Positions 1-10,074 are shown, counted from the stretch's first letter. The stretch is DNA of 64,000 bases from Pigmentiphaga litoralis (GCF_013408655.1 NZ_JACCBP010000002.1:496001-560000), one strand, 5' to 3'. A program made the numbers and translations. Notes: generated by a model from the letters alone, not told the origin.

Positions 1-1656
1 CAAGGCCTGGGGCTGGACCTGCCCGTACCCCTGCGCAAGGCGGCCGCCGACACGCTGCCCCTGCGCGCCGAATGGGGCCCGCAGGAACAGGCCGGCGCGA
101 ACGGCGACTGGCTGGCCGCGAGCGTGGGGGGCAGCCTGGTGAACCTGCATATCGAACGGGATCTGGCGGCAGGCAGCGGCCAGTTGCGCGGCCTGCGCGG
201 TGCGCTGGGCGTGAACCGCGCGGCCAGTCTGTCGGGACCCGGGTTCGGGCTGTCGATCGATTTGCCCGTGCTGGACGTGGATCGCTGGCGCACCGTGATG
301 GCGGAATTCGTGTCGCCGGCGCCAGCGCCAGGCGCTTCGCCGTCGACCGCGATGGCCCCCGCCGACACGCCAGGCACGGACACCGCATCGACCCTGGCGG
401 CACCGGTCGCGGTGGTGGCCCCGCCTTCGTCGATGGCGCCCGCCACCGCGCGCCTCTTCAGCCTGAACCGCGTCAACCTCAAGACCGGGTCCCTGCAACT
501 GCACGGCCGGCATCTGGACAACGTCACCCTGTACGCCGCGCGCCAGGGCGCCACGCCGCCTCGTCTGCCGCCCACGGCCTTGCCCGCCGCCCAGCCCGCC
601 ACGGTGGAAACCGGCGACTGGCGTGTCGATATCGACTCGGACCAGGTCGCGGGGCGGCTGTCGTGGAATGAAGGCCCGGATGGCACGGCCGGCAAGCTGA
701 CCGCGCGCCTGCGCCGCCTGGTGGTGCAGGACGAACCCGGGGCCACGGACGGCAACGAGATCGTCGCCGATCCCAAACCGGTCGACGTGCCGGAAGTGGA
801 CCTGATCGCCGACCGCTTCGACCTGTACGGCAAGTCGCTGGGCCGGCTCGAAGTGCAGGCCCAGACGGTCGACCGCGGCCTGGAATGGCAGCTGCGTCAC
901 CTGACGGTCAAGAATCCCGATGCCACCCTGGAAGGGTCGGGCGTCTGGCGCGTGGAGCCGGGCGACAACCGCACCACGCGCCGCCGCATGACCCTGGACG
1001 CGTCGCTGGATCTTGTCGACACCGGCAAATTCCTGGACCGCATGGGCCTGCCCGCGACCATTGCGGGCGGCGCGGGCAAGGTCAACTCCAAGGTGTCGTG
1101 GCTGGGCATGCCGTATTCCATCGACATGCCCACCCTGAGCGGCACGGTGGAACTCGATATCGGCAAGGGCCAGTTCCTGAAAGCCGATCCGGGCATTGCC
1201 AAGCTGCTGGGCGTGTTGTCCTTGCAGTCGCTGCCGCGCCGCGTCAGCCTGGACTTCCGCGATGTGTTCAGTGAAGGCTTCGCGTTCGACAGCCTGCGCG
1301 GCAACGCGGCCATCCGCAGCGGGGTGGCGCATACCGAAGACTTCCGCATGAACGGCATTTCGGCCACCGTCATGATGGCCGGCGACACCGACCTTGTGCA
1401 GGAAACGCAAAAGCTGCGGGTCGTGGTGGTGCCCAAGCTGGATGCGGGCGGCGCGACCCTGCTGTATGGACTGGTGAACCCGGTGGTCGGGCTGAGCATG
1501 TTCGTTGCGCAACTGCTGCTGCGCGAGCCATTGGGCGCGGCGTTCACGTATCAGTACGGGATCTCGGGCAGCTGGGCCGATCCGGTCATTGCACGGATCC
1601 CGAACGTCGTGCCGCGGCCCGGGCCGGTGGCCAACGAGCCGGTGGCGGCGCCTTGA
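1..1656 (+). CDS. yhdP: YhdP/AsmA-like envelope protein, C-terminal part
   Basis: The reading frame is open from base 1 to the TGA at 1654-1656, so this is the 3' part of a longer gene; a GTG at 124 is only an internal codon. The 551 residues visible are rich in beta-strand-like alternation and resemble the C-terminal half of the very large YhdP/TamB/AsmA-type proteins, which bridge the periplasm and help move phospholipid to the outer membrane. The end has the family's typical block: a sequence ending in a YQYGISGSW-type segment followed by 'DPVI' and a short proline-rich tail. It is followed 103 bp later by a nitrilase gene and then tldD, the usual betaproteobacterial order. The family call is from recognition, not from a search. 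Confidence 0.8.
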   Translation, partial: QGLGLDLPVPLRKAAADTLPLRAEWGPQEQAGANGDWLAASVGGSLVNLHIERDLAAGSGQLRGLRGALGVNRAASLSGPGFGLSIDLPVLDVDRWRTVMAEFVSPAPAPGASPSTAMAPADTPGTDTASTLAAPVAVVAPPSSMAPATARLFSLNRVNLKTGSLQLHGRHLDNVTLYAARQGATPPRLPPTALPAAQPATVETGDWRVDIDSDQVAGRLSWNEGPDGTAGKLTARLRRLVVQDEPGATDGNEIVADPKPVDVPEVDLIADRFDLYGKSLGRLEVQAQTVDRGLEWQLRHLTVKNPDATLEGSGVWRVEPGDNRTTRRRMTLDASLDLVDTGKFLDRMGLPATIAGGAGKVNSKVSWLGMPYSIDMPTLSGTVELDIGKGQFLKADPGIAKLLGVLSLQSLPRRVSLDFRDVFSEGFAFDSLRGNAAIRSGVAHTEDFRMNGISATVMMAGDTDLVQETQKLRVVVVPKLDAGGATLLYGLVNPVVGLSMFVAQLLLREPLGAAFTYQYGISGSWADPVIARIPNVVPRPGPVANEPVAAP

Positions 1657-1758
1657 GGCGAGCCCCCGCAAGCAGGACATGGTTGTCCAGGGCGCCCCGC
1701 GTGGCCCCTGCCGTTCTGCGTCACAATACCGTTTTCGACCGCCGGATAGCCGCCTGCC

Positions 1759-2583
1759 ATGCCTGATTCCGCTGACGTTTCCTCGCTCACGCGCGTCGCC
1801 GCGCTGCAAATGGTGTCCACGCCCGACGTCCAGGAAAACCTGGACATGGCGGCCGAACTCATCGCCCAGGCGGTGGGGCGGGGCGCCAGGCTGGTGGCGC
1901 TGCCCGAATACTTCTGCTTCATGGGCCGGGCCGACCGCGAAAAGGTCGCCCTCCGCGAACCCGAAGGCCACGGGCCGATCCAGGACTTCCTGGCGGGTCA
2001 GGCCAAACAGCACGGCATCATTCTGGCCGGCGGCACCTTGCCACTGGCCTGTCCCGATCCCGACCGGGTCTTCAACACCGCGTTCGTGTACGGGCCCGAT
2101 GGCGCCGTGCTGGCGCGGTACGACAAGATCCACCTGTTCAGCTTCAAGCGGGATGCCGAGTCCTACGACGAGTCCATCAGCATCCGCCCGGGCGGCCAGC
2201 CAGTGGCGTTCGAAGCGCCGTTCGGGCGCGTCGGCCTGTCCACCTGCTACGACCTGCGCTTTCCCGAGCTGTACCGGGCGTTGGGCGACACGGCCTTGAT
2301 TTTGGTGCCGGCCGCCTTCACCTACACCACAGGCAAAGCCCATTGGGAACTGCTGCTGCGGGCTCGCGCGGTCGAAAACCAGTGTTATGTGCTGGCGCCG
2401 GCGCAGGGCGGCCGGCATCCCAATGGCCGCAGCACCTGGGGCCATGCCATGCTGGTCGACCCCTGGGGCACCGTGATCGACGTCCTGCCCGAAGGGCCTG
2501 GCGTGGTCTGTGGCAACATCGATCCTGCCCGCATTGCCGACGTCCGCAGTTCCCTGCCCGCCTTGCGTCACCGTGTGATGTGA
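1759..2583 (+). CDS. Carbon-nitrogen hydrolase (Nit/omega-amidase family)
   Basis: A 274-residue nitrilase-superfamily enzyme that hydrolyses a small amide. The catalytic triad is visible: E50 in LPEYF, K123 in YDKIHLF and C163 in [10 protein letters not shown]. The length and the [15 protein letters not shown] signatures fit the Nit1/Nit2 branch, whose known jobs are repair of deaminated glutathione and omega-amidase activity; which one applies cannot be decided here. The protein should be cytoplasmic, with no signal sequence. It lies between yhdP and tldD, all on the plus strand with short gaps (28 bp to tldD), so cotranscription is likely. Confidence 0.88.
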   Translation: MPDSADVSSLTRVAALQMVSTPDVQENLDMAAELIAQAVGRGARLVALPEYFCFMGRADREKVALREPEGHGPIQDFLAGQAKQHGIILAGGTLPLACPDPDRVFNTAFVYGPDGAVLARYDKIHLFSFKRDAESYDESISIRPGGQPVAFEAPFGRVGLSTCYDLRFPELYRALGDTALILVPAAFTYTTGKAHWELLLRARAVENQCYVLAPAQGGRHPNGRSTWGHAMLVDPWGTVIDVLPEGPGVVCGNIDPARIADVRSSLPALRHRVM

Positions 2584-2611
2584 CTGTCACGCATTCATCA
2601 GAGCTTCCTCC

Positions 2612-4072
2612 ATGCATATCGTAGAACCCAATATCCAGGCCTTTGCGACCGCCAAGTCCTTGCTGCTCGACCCCTGGGGCCTGACCGAGGCCGACCTGTC
2701 GCGCGCAATCGGCGAGATCTTCACGCACAAGGTGGACTATGCCGACCTGTACTTCCAGTACACGCGCAGCGAAGGCTGGAGCCTGGAAGAAGGCATCGTC
2801 AAGACCGGCAGCTTTTCGATCGGGCAGGGCGTGGGCGTTCGCGCACTGAGCGGCGAAAAAACCGCCTTTGCCTATTCCGACACGCTGTCGCCGGAAGCCC
2901 TCATGTCGTCGTCCCGCGCGGTGCGCACCATCGCACGCCAGGGCGCCGGCAAGATCAAGGTGCCGAATCGTTATGCGCAGGGCGACTCGCGCTCGCTGTA
3001 TTCGGCGCTGGACCCCATCGGTTCGCTGGAAGCCGCCGACAAGGTCGCGCTGCTTGAACGCTTTGAAAAGATGGCGCGCGCCAAGGACCCCCGCATCGTG
3101 CAGGTCATGGCCAGCCTGGGCGCCGAATACGACGTGGTGCTGGTGGCGGGCAGCGATGGCCGCCTGGCCGCCGACGTGCGCCCCCTGGTGCGCCTGTCCT
3201 TGACCGTGATCGCCGAGCAGAATGGCCGCCGCGAAATGGGCCATGGCGGCGGCGGTGGCCGTACCGGCTTCGAATACTTCACGGACGACGTCCTGGAAGG
3301 CTATGTGGAACGTGCCGTGCACGAAGCCCTGGTCAACCTCGACGCGCGTCCCGCCCCGGCCGGCGAAATGACCGTGGTGCTGGGCTCGGGCTGGCCCGGC
3401 ATCCTGCTGCACGAAGCGGTCGGCCATGGCCTGGAAGGCGACTTCAACCGCAAGGGGTCCAGCGTGTTTTCGGGCCGCATTGGCGAACGCGTGGCGTCCA
3501 AGGGCGTGACGGTGGTCGATGACGGCACCTTGCCCGATCGCCGCGGCTCGCTCAATGTCGACGACGAAGGCAACGTGTCGCAGCGCAATGTCCTGATCGA
3601 AGACGGCATCCTGAAGGGCTACATGCAGGACTCGCTGAATGCGCGGCTGATGAAGACCCCGGTGACCGGCAACGGCCGCCGCGAATCCTTCGCGCATCTG
3701 CCCATGCCCCGCATGACCAACACCTACATGATGAACGGCGACAAAGACCCGGAAGAGATCATCAAGTCGGTCAAGCGTGGCCTGTACGCCGTCAACTTCG
3801 GCGGCGGCCAGGTCGACATCACGAACGGCAAGTTCGTGTTCTCGACGTCCGAGGCCTACATGATCGAAGACGGCAAGATCTCGTACCCGGTCAAGGGCGC
3901 CACCCTGATCGGCAGCGGCCCGGAAGCCATGACCCAGGTCAGCATGATCGGCAACGACATGCGCCTGGACTCGGGTGTCGGCACCTGCGGCAAGGACGGC
4001 CAGAGCGTGCCGGTCGGCGTGGGCCAGCCGACGCTGCGGATGGACGGGCTGACGGTGGGCGGCACCGCCTGA
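2612..4072 (+). CDS. tldD: Metalloprotease TldD
   Basis: 486 residues, the usual length for TldD, the subunit that with TldE/PmbA forms a zinc protease degrading unfolded peptides and maturing microcin-type or other modified peptides. The zinc motif HEAVGH is at residues 267-272, followed by GLEGDF. The C-terminal [13 protein letters not shown] block with its conserved cysteine is present, so the active site looks intact. ATG start at 2612. No tldE/pmbA is in the window, which is normal because the partner is often unlinked. Confidence 0.95.
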   Translation: MHIVEPNIQAFATAKSLLLDPWGLTEADLSRAIGEIFTHKVDYADLYFQYTRSEGWSLEEGIVKTGSFSIGQGVGVRALSGEKTAFAYSDTLSPEALMSSSRAVRTIARQGAGKIKVPNRYAQGDSRSLYSALDPIGSLEAADKVALLERFEKMARAKDPRIVQVMASLGAEYDVVLVAGSDGRLAADVRPLVRLSLTVIAEQNGRREMGHGGGGGRTGFEYFTDDVLEGYVERAVHEALVNLDARPAPAGEMTVVLGSGWPGILLHEAVGHGLEGDFNRKGSSVFSGRIGERVASKGVTVVDDGTLPDRRGSLNVDDEGNVSQRNVLIEDGILKGYMQDSLNARLMKTPVTGNGRRESFAHLPMPRMTNTYMMNGDKDPEEIIKSVKRGLYAVNFGGGQVDITNGKFVFSTSEAYMIEDGKISYPVKGATLIGSGPEAMTQVSMIGNDMRLDSGVGTCGKDGQSVPVGVGQPTLRMDGLTVGGTA

Positions 4073-4207
4073 ATCTCTTCTAAATCTCCTCGTCCGTCCG
4101 GATACCACCGCCGGATGAGGAAAATGTCGCGCCCTGTTGCCATTTCGCTGGTGTGGCGCCCCTTGGCGCCACAGCTTCCCGCACGCCTTGGGATATGATT
4201 GGACGGC

Positions 4208-4231
4208 TTTACATACACTGGTGTTTGTAAA
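4208..4231. promoter_or_regulatory. Near-perfect palindrome upstream of the pqi operon
   Basis: The arms TTTACATACAC (4208-4218) and GTGTTTGTAAA (4221-4231) are inverted complements with one mismatch and a 2-bp centre. The element lies about 100 bp before the first PqiA gene in a 255-bp gap. Its size and symmetry fit an operator for a dimeric repressor such as a TetR-type protein. The regulator is not identified in the window. Confidence 0.5.
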
Positions 4232-4327
4232 TGGTGGCCGGCCAGGAACGTCTTTTGGACGTCCTGACACTGGCTCCTTCTCCTCCGATTCCTCCGGGTC
4301 CGTCCTTGCGGCACCCGGGCCTGCGCG

Positions 4328-4963
4328 ATGACCGATACTGGCTTGCCCGATGCGTCCGATGGCGCTGCGTTGAAGGTATGTGAACACTGCGATGCGGTCT
4401 ATCGCAGGGTTCCCCTCGCGCGCAAGGAAGTCGCCTATTGCGAGCGCTGCGGCACCGAGCTGTATCACGACACGGAACGCCAGTATCGACGGCTGCTGCC
4501 GATTGTCATCACCTGCCTGATCGTCTTCTGCATTTGTAACGCCTTCCCCATCGTCGCGATGGAAATCCAGGGCATCCGGACGCAGACCACCGCGTGGGAA
4601 TCCGTGCTGGTCCTGCTGGACGAAGACATGTTCCTGGTGGCCCTGCTGGTGTTCGCCACCACCATCTTCTTCCCGTTCGTGGAACTGGCCTTGCTGCTGT
4701 ATGTGCTGGCGCCCCTGGCCGCCGGCCACGTGCCGCCCGGCTTCGGGCTGGTTATCCGCACCATCCGCATGGGCCGCCCCTGGGGCATGATCGAAGTATT
4801 CATGCTGGGCATCGTCGCCGCGTTGGTCAAACTGTCGACCATGGCGACCATCGTGCCGGGCATCTCTCTCTGGTCGTTTGCGATCCTGACGCTGCTGCTC
4901 ACGTCGGTATTGAGCTACGACCCGGCCGAACTCTGGGACCGGGCGGATCAATGCCAGAACTGA
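4328..4963 (+). CDS. pqiA: PqiA-family membrane protein, first copy
   Basis: A 211-residue inner-membrane protein, one half of the usual PqiA. It opens with a rubredoxin-like zinc ribbon (C18-x2-C21 and C38-x2-C41) and then about four transmembrane helices starting near residue 57. PqiA works with the MCE protein PqiB and lipoprotein PqiC to move lipids across the periplasm. E. coli PqiA has two such domains in one chain; here they are two genes. It is the first gene of a tight operon: the next gene begins inside its last codons (13-bp overlap). Confidence 0.88.
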   Translation: MTDTGLPDASDGAALKVCEHCDAVYRRVPLARKEVAYCERCGTELYHDTERQYRRLLPIVITCLIVFCICNAFPIVAMEIQGIRTQTTAWESVLVLLDEDMFLVALLVFATTIFFPFVELALLLYVLAPLAAGHVPPGFGLVIRTIRMGRPWGMIEVFMLGIVAALVKLSTMATIVPGISLWSFAILTLLLTSVLSYDPAELWDRADQCQN

Positions 4964-5700
4964 CCGTTCCCCATCCGCCGCCCATGCGTCCGGACGCTTC
5001 GGGCCCCGCGCCGTCCGGGATGCCCCCGGTTGTTCCCGCCGTGACGCCCCACGGCACCGCCGTGGACGACCACGCGCCGGTGCGCACGGCGGCCGAAGCG
5101 GGCGTGGTCGAATGCATGCACTGCGGCGCCGTGCATCCGGCCGCCGTGGCGGAGACGGCCTGCGGCCGCTGCGGCGCGCAGGTCCACGCGCGCAAGGTGG
5201 CCAGCATCGAGCGCACCTGGGCCTTCCTGATCGCGGCGCTGATCCTCTACATCCCGGCCAACCTGCTGCCGATCATGACGACCGGGACGCTGCTCAGTTC
5301 CCAGACCAACACGATCATGAGCGGCGTGGTGTACCTGTGGCTGGACGGCTCCTATTTCGTGGCGGCGGTAGTGTTCATCGCCAGCATCGTGGTCCCTGTC
5401 TTCAAGCTCGCGGTGCTGACCATGCTGGTCATCACCACGCAGCGTCGTTCGACCTGGCGTCCGTATGAACGCACGCGGCTCTACCGCATGGTCGAAGCCG
5501 TCGGCCGCTGGTCGATGGTCGATATTTTCGTGGTGGCGCTGCTGGCGTCGCTGGTGCGGCTCGATGCGCTCGCCATGGTGACGCCGGAACCCGGCGCCCT
5601 GGCCTTTGGCGCGGTCGTCGTCCTCACCATGTTCGCTTCGCTCAGCTTCGACCCACGCCTTATTTGGGACCCGGTGGATACGCATGACACAACAGACTGA
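4951..5700 (+). CDS. pqiA: PqiA-family membrane protein, second copy
   Basis: 249 residues counted from the ATG at 4951; the frame is open further upstream but that part only overlaps the first PqiA gene. A disordered Pro/Ala-rich stretch of about 50 residues precedes a second zinc ribbon (C55-x2-C58, C71-x2-C74) and about four transmembrane helices. Together with the preceding gene it makes up the two halves of the classical two-domain PqiA. It overlaps pqiB by 17 bp, which points to translational coupling. Confidence 0.87.
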   Translation: MPELTVPHPPPMRPDASGPAPSGMPPVVPAVTPHGTAVDDHAPVRTAAEAGVVECMHCGAVHPAAVAETACGRCGAQVHARKVASIERTWAFLIAALILYIPANLLPIMTTGTLLSSQTNTIMSGVVYLWLDGSYFVAAVVFIASIVVPVFKLAVLTMLVITTQRRSTWRPYERTRLYRMVEAVGRWSMVDIFVVALLASLVRLDALAMVTPEPGALAFGAVVVLTMFASLSFDPRLIWDPVDTHDTTD

Positions 5701-7330
5701 ACCGCAAACGACCCGGCCCGTGCCCGAACCGGCACGCCGACATCGCAAGGGCTGGCTGCCCTCCCTGGTGTGGCTGATCCCGATCGTCGCCGCCGTGGCG
5801 GGCCTGTCGTTCATGTTCAACATCCTTTCCAAGCACGGTCCGTCGGTGGACATCACCTTCCGCACGGCCGAAGGCCTGGAAGCCGGCAAGACCAAGGTTC
5901 GCTACAAGGACGTCGACATCGGCCAGGTGCAATCGATCCGCCTGGTGCGCGACCGCACCCACGTCATCGTGAATGTCGAACTGACCAAGGACGCGGACAC
6001 CTTTGCCGTTGAGGGGTCCCGCTTCTGGGTCGTCAAGCCACGCGTGGCGGCCAGCGGCGTGACCGGGCTGAACACACTGCTGTCGGGCGCCTACATTGGC
6101 GTGGATCCCGGCAAATCCGAAGAACGCGTCACCGACTTTACCGGGCTGGAAGTGCCGCCCATTGTCACCACCGACACCCCCGGCAAGCAGTTCGTGCTGC
6201 GCGCGACCGACCTGGGCTCGCTGGACCTGGGATCGCCGGTTTACTACCGCCGCATCAACGTAGGCCAGGTCGTGGCGTATGACCTGGATCCGGACGGCAC
6301 CGGCATCACGCTGCGTGTGTTCGTCAATGCGCCCTATGACAAATTCGTCACTGCCAACACCCGCTTCTGGCACGCCAGCGGCGTCAACGTCCAACTCAAT
6401 GCCGATGGCCTGAAACTGCAGACGCAGTCGCTTGCGACCGTGGTGCTGGGCGGCGTGTCCTTCCAGGCTTCGCCGTATCTGCCTGCGTCCGACCCCGCCG
6501 CCAACGACGCCACCTTTGCCCTTTTCGGCGACCAGGACATGGCGCTCAAGCCCGAAGATGGCGCACCCACCAGTGTCGTCATGTACTTCGAACAGTCCGT
6601 GCGCGGCCTGTCGCCTGGCGCCCCGGTGGACTTCCGCGGTGTCGTGATCGGCCAGGTGCGATCCATCGGCATCGAATTCCGCCGCGACAAACGCGCCTTT
6701 GTGCTCCCGGTGGTGGTCGACCTGTACCCGCAACGCCTGGGTCTGGGCAGCCGGACCGCCAGCGGCACCACTGCCAACGACATGGATCAGAAACAGATCT
6801 ATGAAGGGCTGGTCCGGAACGGCATGCGCGCGCAATTGCGCAACGGCAACCTGCTGACCGGCCAGATGTACGTGGCGATCGACTTCTTCCCGGGCACCAA
6901 GGCGCCTACGCTGAACCCGAACGGCAAGTCGACTCTGCCCGAATTCCCGACCGTGCCGGGCACGTTCAACGAACTGCAGACGCGTATTGCCGAAATCGTC
7001 GACAAGATCGGCAAGTTCCCGTTCGACACCATGGGCCAGGACATTGCCGCGACTTTGGCCAGCCTGCGCACCACCATGGCCACGACGGAACAACTGGTCA
7101 GCACCCTGAACGGCAAGGTCGCCCCCGAAATCACGGCCACCATGCAGGACGCCCGTGCCACCCTGCGCGCCGCCGAACAGACCTTCTCGTCCGACGCGCC
7201 GCTGCAGCAGGACGTGCGCCGCGCCATGCAGGAACTGATGCGCACCTCGAACTCGCTGCGTCAGCTGACCGATTATCTTGAACAGAATCCCCAGTCGCTG
7301 ATCCGGGGCAAACCGAAGGACGAACGATGA
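5684..7330 (+). CDS. pqiB: PqiB, MCE-domain lipid-transport protein
   Basis: 548 residues from the ATG at 5684; the longer open frame upstream is the shadow of the preceding gene. One N-terminal transmembrane helix (about residues 25-45) anchors it in the inner membrane. Three MCE repeats follow; the first has the typical 'GLEAGKTKVRYKDVDIGQV' pattern. The C-terminal part is helical and would extend the periplasmic tunnel seen in E. coli PqiB. It shares its stop region with the pqiC start (ATG at 7327). Confidence 0.93.
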   Translation: MTQQTEPQTTRPVPEPARRHRKGWLPSLVWLIPIVAAVAGLSFMFNILSKHGPSVDITFRTAEGLEAGKTKVRYKDVDIGQVQSIRLVRDRTHVIVNVELTKDADTFAVEGSRFWVVKPRVAASGVTGLNTLLSGAYIGVDPGKSEERVTDFTGLEVPPIVTTDTPGKQFVLRATDLGSLDLGSPVYYRRINVGQVVAYDLDPDGTGITLRVFVNAPYDKFVTANTRFWHASGVNVQLNADGLKLQTQSLATVVLGGVSFQASPYLPASDPAANDATFALFGDQDMALKPEDGAPTSVVMYFEQSVRGLSPGAPVDFRGVVIGQVRSIGIEFRRDKRAFVLPVVVDLYPQRLGLGSRTASGTTANDMDQKQIYEGLVRNGMRAQLRNGNLLTGQMYVAIDFFPGTKAPTLNPNGKSTLPEFPTVPGTFNELQTRIAEIVDKIGKFPFDTMGQDIAATLASLRTTMATTEQLVSTLNGKVAPEITATMQDARATLRAAEQTFSSDAPLQQDVRRAMQELMRTSNSLRQLTDYLEQNPQSLIRGKPKDER

Positions 7331-8208
7331 CACCAATCGCTGCACCGCGCCGGACGAAGACGGGACTGGCGTCCACAAGCTGGAAGGCGTTTCGTCGGGG
7401 CGCTTCGGGAGGCGGGGCGTCGCGTGCTGGCGCGGCGGACGCGACGGTCGCGCTGTCTGACGCGACACTGCGGTCCGCACCTGGCCGCCTGCCGTCGGGC
7501 CTGACCTCCTGGGCGCTCGGCTTGGCCGCCCTGGGACTGGCAGCATGCGCCGGTCCCTCGGCGCCCCGCATCTACACGCTGCAGGATCCGTCCGCGATCG
7601 TTGGGGGCGCGCAGATGGCGCCGGGTTCCGATCGGATGGCATCGCCTGCCGCGGCCGGCGGCGTTTCCGCCGCGGCCGGCAATACGTCTGCTGGTGCAGG
7701 TAATGCTTCGGCCTCCGGTCCGACCCGCTTCATCGACGTCGCCCCCGTCATCATTCCCGAACGCCTGCGCCGCCGTCAACTTGTGCTGCGCACCGACGCT
7801 ACCCAGCTGCGGGTGCTGGAAGAAGACCGCTGGTCCGCATCCCTGGCCGACGAACTGCACGATGCGATTTCCTTCGGACTGCAGTCGCAGCTGAACGCCG
7901 CCGACGTCTCGCAGACCGGCCTGGCCGGCAAGGCGCCGTCCTACCGCATCTCGATCGAGTTCAACCAGCTCGACGCCCAGCAGGGTGGGGCAGTACGGGC
8001 CAACGTGTCGTGGCTGGTCAAGCAGGTTTCCGGACCGAACGGCCGTGTCTGCCAGGCCCGCTTCGACGCCCCCGCCGGCGCGCAAGTGGCCGACGTGATC
8101 GTGGCGCATCAACGCATCGTCGGGCAGGTAGTCGACGCCGTCGCCGCCAGCCAGCGCGCGTTGGAAAGCGGCGGGACAGCGCCGTATTGTTCGGCGTCGG
8201 TGGGGTGA
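7327..8208 (+). CDS. pqiC: PqiC, ABC-type transport auxiliary lipoprotein
   Basis: 293 residues. The predicted lipobox LAAC places the lipidated cysteine at residue 74, so the start at 7327 leaves an unusually long basic/Ala-rich stretch of about 55 residues before the signal helix. No ATG or GTG lies closer to that helix, and the ATG overlaps the pqiB stop, so translational coupling supports this start. PqiC is an outer-membrane lipoprotein that receives the PqiB tunnel. A second low-complexity stretch (Ala/Gly/Ser, residues about 93-130) lies just after the lipidation site. It ends the pqi operon. Confidence 0.82.
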   Translation: MTPIAAPRRTKTGLASTSWKAFRRGASGGGASRAGAADATVALSDATLRSAPGRLPSGLTSWALGLAALGLAACAGPSAPRIYTLQDPSAIVGGAQMAPGSDRMASPAAAGGVSAAAGNTSAGAGNASASGPTRFIDVAPVIIPERLRRRQLVLRTDATQLRVLEEDRWSASLADELHDAISFGLQSQLNAADVSQTGLAGKAPSYRISIEFNQLDAQQGGAVRANVSWLVKQVSGPNGRVCQARFDAPAGAQVADVIVAHQRIVGQVVDAVAASQRALESGGTAPYCSASVG

Positions 8209-8262
8209 CCTGAAAGCTGCTCAGCGCGTTACTTTAGATCTGCTTTGGGCTAGACTACAGGC

Positions 8263-9192
8263 CTAAGTGGATTGGGGGTTCCCGGTCGGCGTCTTGGCCT
8301 CGGTGGGTTCATCGGGGCCTTTGGCTTTTCTGGGCGGGAAAATCTTCAGCCCCACTTCTTCATATCGCACGCCCAGCTGCGCACGGCCGCCGTCACGGAA
8401 GAATTTCCTCTTCAGCAGATCGAATGCTTGATTCGGTTGGTGAGGCCTGACGTAGCTCAGGCCGACTGGCCTGGCAACCAAGTCCGCAAGCTGCAAGCCG
8501 GCAAGATTTGTTTGTTTGTTCGCGAAAACAACGTCGAACGGCAAGATGCGATTGGTTGGATTGTCGCCATCGCAGATCCGACGAAACTCAAGTTCCAATT
8601 CGGAATCCTCCTTCTTTCCGCGGCACTCGACGACGACGTGGGTCTTCAAGTGGTCTTGGTTTTTCTCCGCGAGAAAGCAGCGCAGTGCTTCCAGACATAG
8701 GCCCAACGCAAGGTGGTAGGGATTCGTCGCAGCATCTGGCGTTTTGATAAGCCGCGTCTTGTCGACGACGCATGCAATCAAAACAAAGTTGCTTGCTTCA
8801 ACAATTGAAGATAACTGTTCCATGAACGCCCGGCGCGTCGGGAGGTGAGCAAGAAATCCAAAGTCGCCTTTCTGCTTGCGTATTTCGTTCTCGTGCAGCA
8901 CCACACTGTCGTGGCCGAAATAGTTGAACTTCAACTTCTCGATTGCAGGAATGATCTTCTCTGCGTAGTGCCGCTCGTGAAAAATGCACAGTGCGAGCAC
9001 GAAGACCGGGTACTCCTGATCTATCTTCGCCAGGGAGTGATCGCCGCTTTCGTCGACTACACCACAAAGTCGCTGAATCGCCGGTCGGTAACTTCCGCTC
9101 GATCCCTTTCTGTTGGAATCGCCTCGAACGTCTCGAACAGTCCGTACTGGGTGCCAGGAGAGATCACAAGGATGCCTTTTCAGCAACGGCAA
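8263..9192 (-). CDS. DUF3800 domain protein
   Basis: A 309-residue frame with the DUF3800 hallmarks: VDESGDHS near residue 46 and LQLADLVA near the C-terminus. The acidic motifs suggest an RNase H-like nuclease fold, but the biochemical role of DUF3800 is not established. The only upstream start in frame is a TTG at 9192, giving about 45 residues before the motif, whereas family members usually begin just before it; the gene may have lost its native start. Base composition is lower in GC than its neighbours and it sits alone between pqiC and a pseudouridine synthase, so it was probably acquired by transfer. DUF3800 genes are common in defence and mobile regions. Confidence 0.7.
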   Translation of the reverse strand: MPLLKRHPCDLSWHPVRTVRDVRGDSNRKGSSGSYRPAIQRLCGVVDESGDHSLAKIDQEYPVFVLALCIFHERHYAEKIIPAIEKLKFNYFGHDSVVLHENEIRKQKGDFGFLAHLPTRRAFMEQLSSIVEASNFVLIACVVDKTRLIKTPDAATNPYHLALGLCLEALRCFLAEKNQDHLKTHVVVECRGKKEDSELELEFRRICDGDNPTNRILPFDVVFANKQTNLAGLQLADLVARPVGLSYVRPHQPNQAFDLLKRKFFRDGGRAQLGVRYEEVGLKIFPPRKAKGPDEPTEAKTPTGNPQST

Positions 9193-9250
9193 GCGTTAGG
9201 GGCCGCCACACTCACCGGCTTGGACGGCGATGTCGATCATTTTGCCGGGC

Positions 9251-9997
9251 CTAGAAGCTTTCGTCCGCCGCCAGATATCGCCACTCTCCGGTCGGCAAAT
9301 CCCCCAGCGTCACCTTGCCGATCCGCACGCGTTTCAGCCCGACCACTCGCAGGCCTACGGCTTCGCACATGCGGCGGATCTGGCGCTTCTTGCCTTCGCG
9401 CAAGGTAAAGCTCAGCTGATCCTCGTTCTGCCAATACACCTTGGCTTCTTTCAGCGGCTTGCCGTCCATCGTCAGGCCGTGATTCAGCAATTGCAGGTCC
9501 GACTCTGGCAGGCGGCCGGGCTTGTGGTACTGCACGCGCACCAGGTATTCCTTGTCCACGTCCGACGTTTCGCCGATCAGATGCTTGGCGATGCGGCCGT
9601 CTTGCGTCAGCACCAGCAGGCCGACCGAGTCGATGTCCAACCGGCCGGCAGGCACCAGATTGCGCAGCTGATTGGGCTGGAACTGGGTCGGTGACCGATC
9701 CAGTTTCCAGCGCGTGCGCGAACTGATCAAGGACACGGCGGGGCGATATCCGTCTTCGGCCTGACCGCTCACAAAACCGACGGGCTTGTTGATCAGGATG
9801 GTGACGCGGCGCGCCTGCTCATTGCTGGCCTGGCGTTCCACGGTGATCTTCTGTTCGGGCAGCACCTTGCTGCCCAAGGTCGAGACGACGACGCCATCCA
9901 CGCGCACCCAGCCGCGTTCGATCCATTCATCGGCTTCGCGGCGGGAGCACAGGCCGAGTTCGGACATGCGTTTGGACAGGCGTAAAGGTTCGGACAT
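9251..9997 (-). CDS. 23S rRNA pseudouridine synthase, RsuA/RluF family
   Basis: 248 residues from the ATG at 9997; a TTG two codons upstream is also open but less likely. An N-terminal S4 RNA-binding domain (residues about 5-60) precedes the catalytic domain with AGRLDIDSVGLL, in which the catalytic aspartate is D121 counted from this start. The order S4 then GRLD and the C-terminal KKRQIRRMCEAVG block define the RsuA/RluB/E/F group; RluF, acting on 23S rRNA U2604, is the closest guess. Cytoplasmic, monocistronic. Confidence 0.85.
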   Translation of the reverse strand: MSEPLRLSKRMSELGLCSRREADEWIERGWVRVDGVVVSTLGSKVLPEQKITVERQASNEQARRVTILINKPVGFVSGQAEDGYRPAVSLISSRTRWKLDRSPTQFQPNQLRNLVPAGRLDIDSVGLLVLTQDGRIAKHLIGETSDVDKEYLVRVQYHKPGRLPESDLQLLNHGLTMDGKPLKEAKVYWQNEDQLSFTLREGKKRQIRRMCEAVGLRVVGLKRVRIGKVTLGDLPTGEWRYLAADESF

Positions 9998-10074
9998 GCT
10001 CAACAGATCAAAGAAGGGGAACGGGGCATTTTAGTCGCAATCACTGTGGCGTCTTGCGTGGCATCCACCAACGC

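Noticed and set aside
2318..4951. 877-codon minus-strand open frame
   Set aside because: It is antisense to tldD and pqiA, whose plus-strand proteins are clearly recognised; long antisense frames are expected at this GC content.
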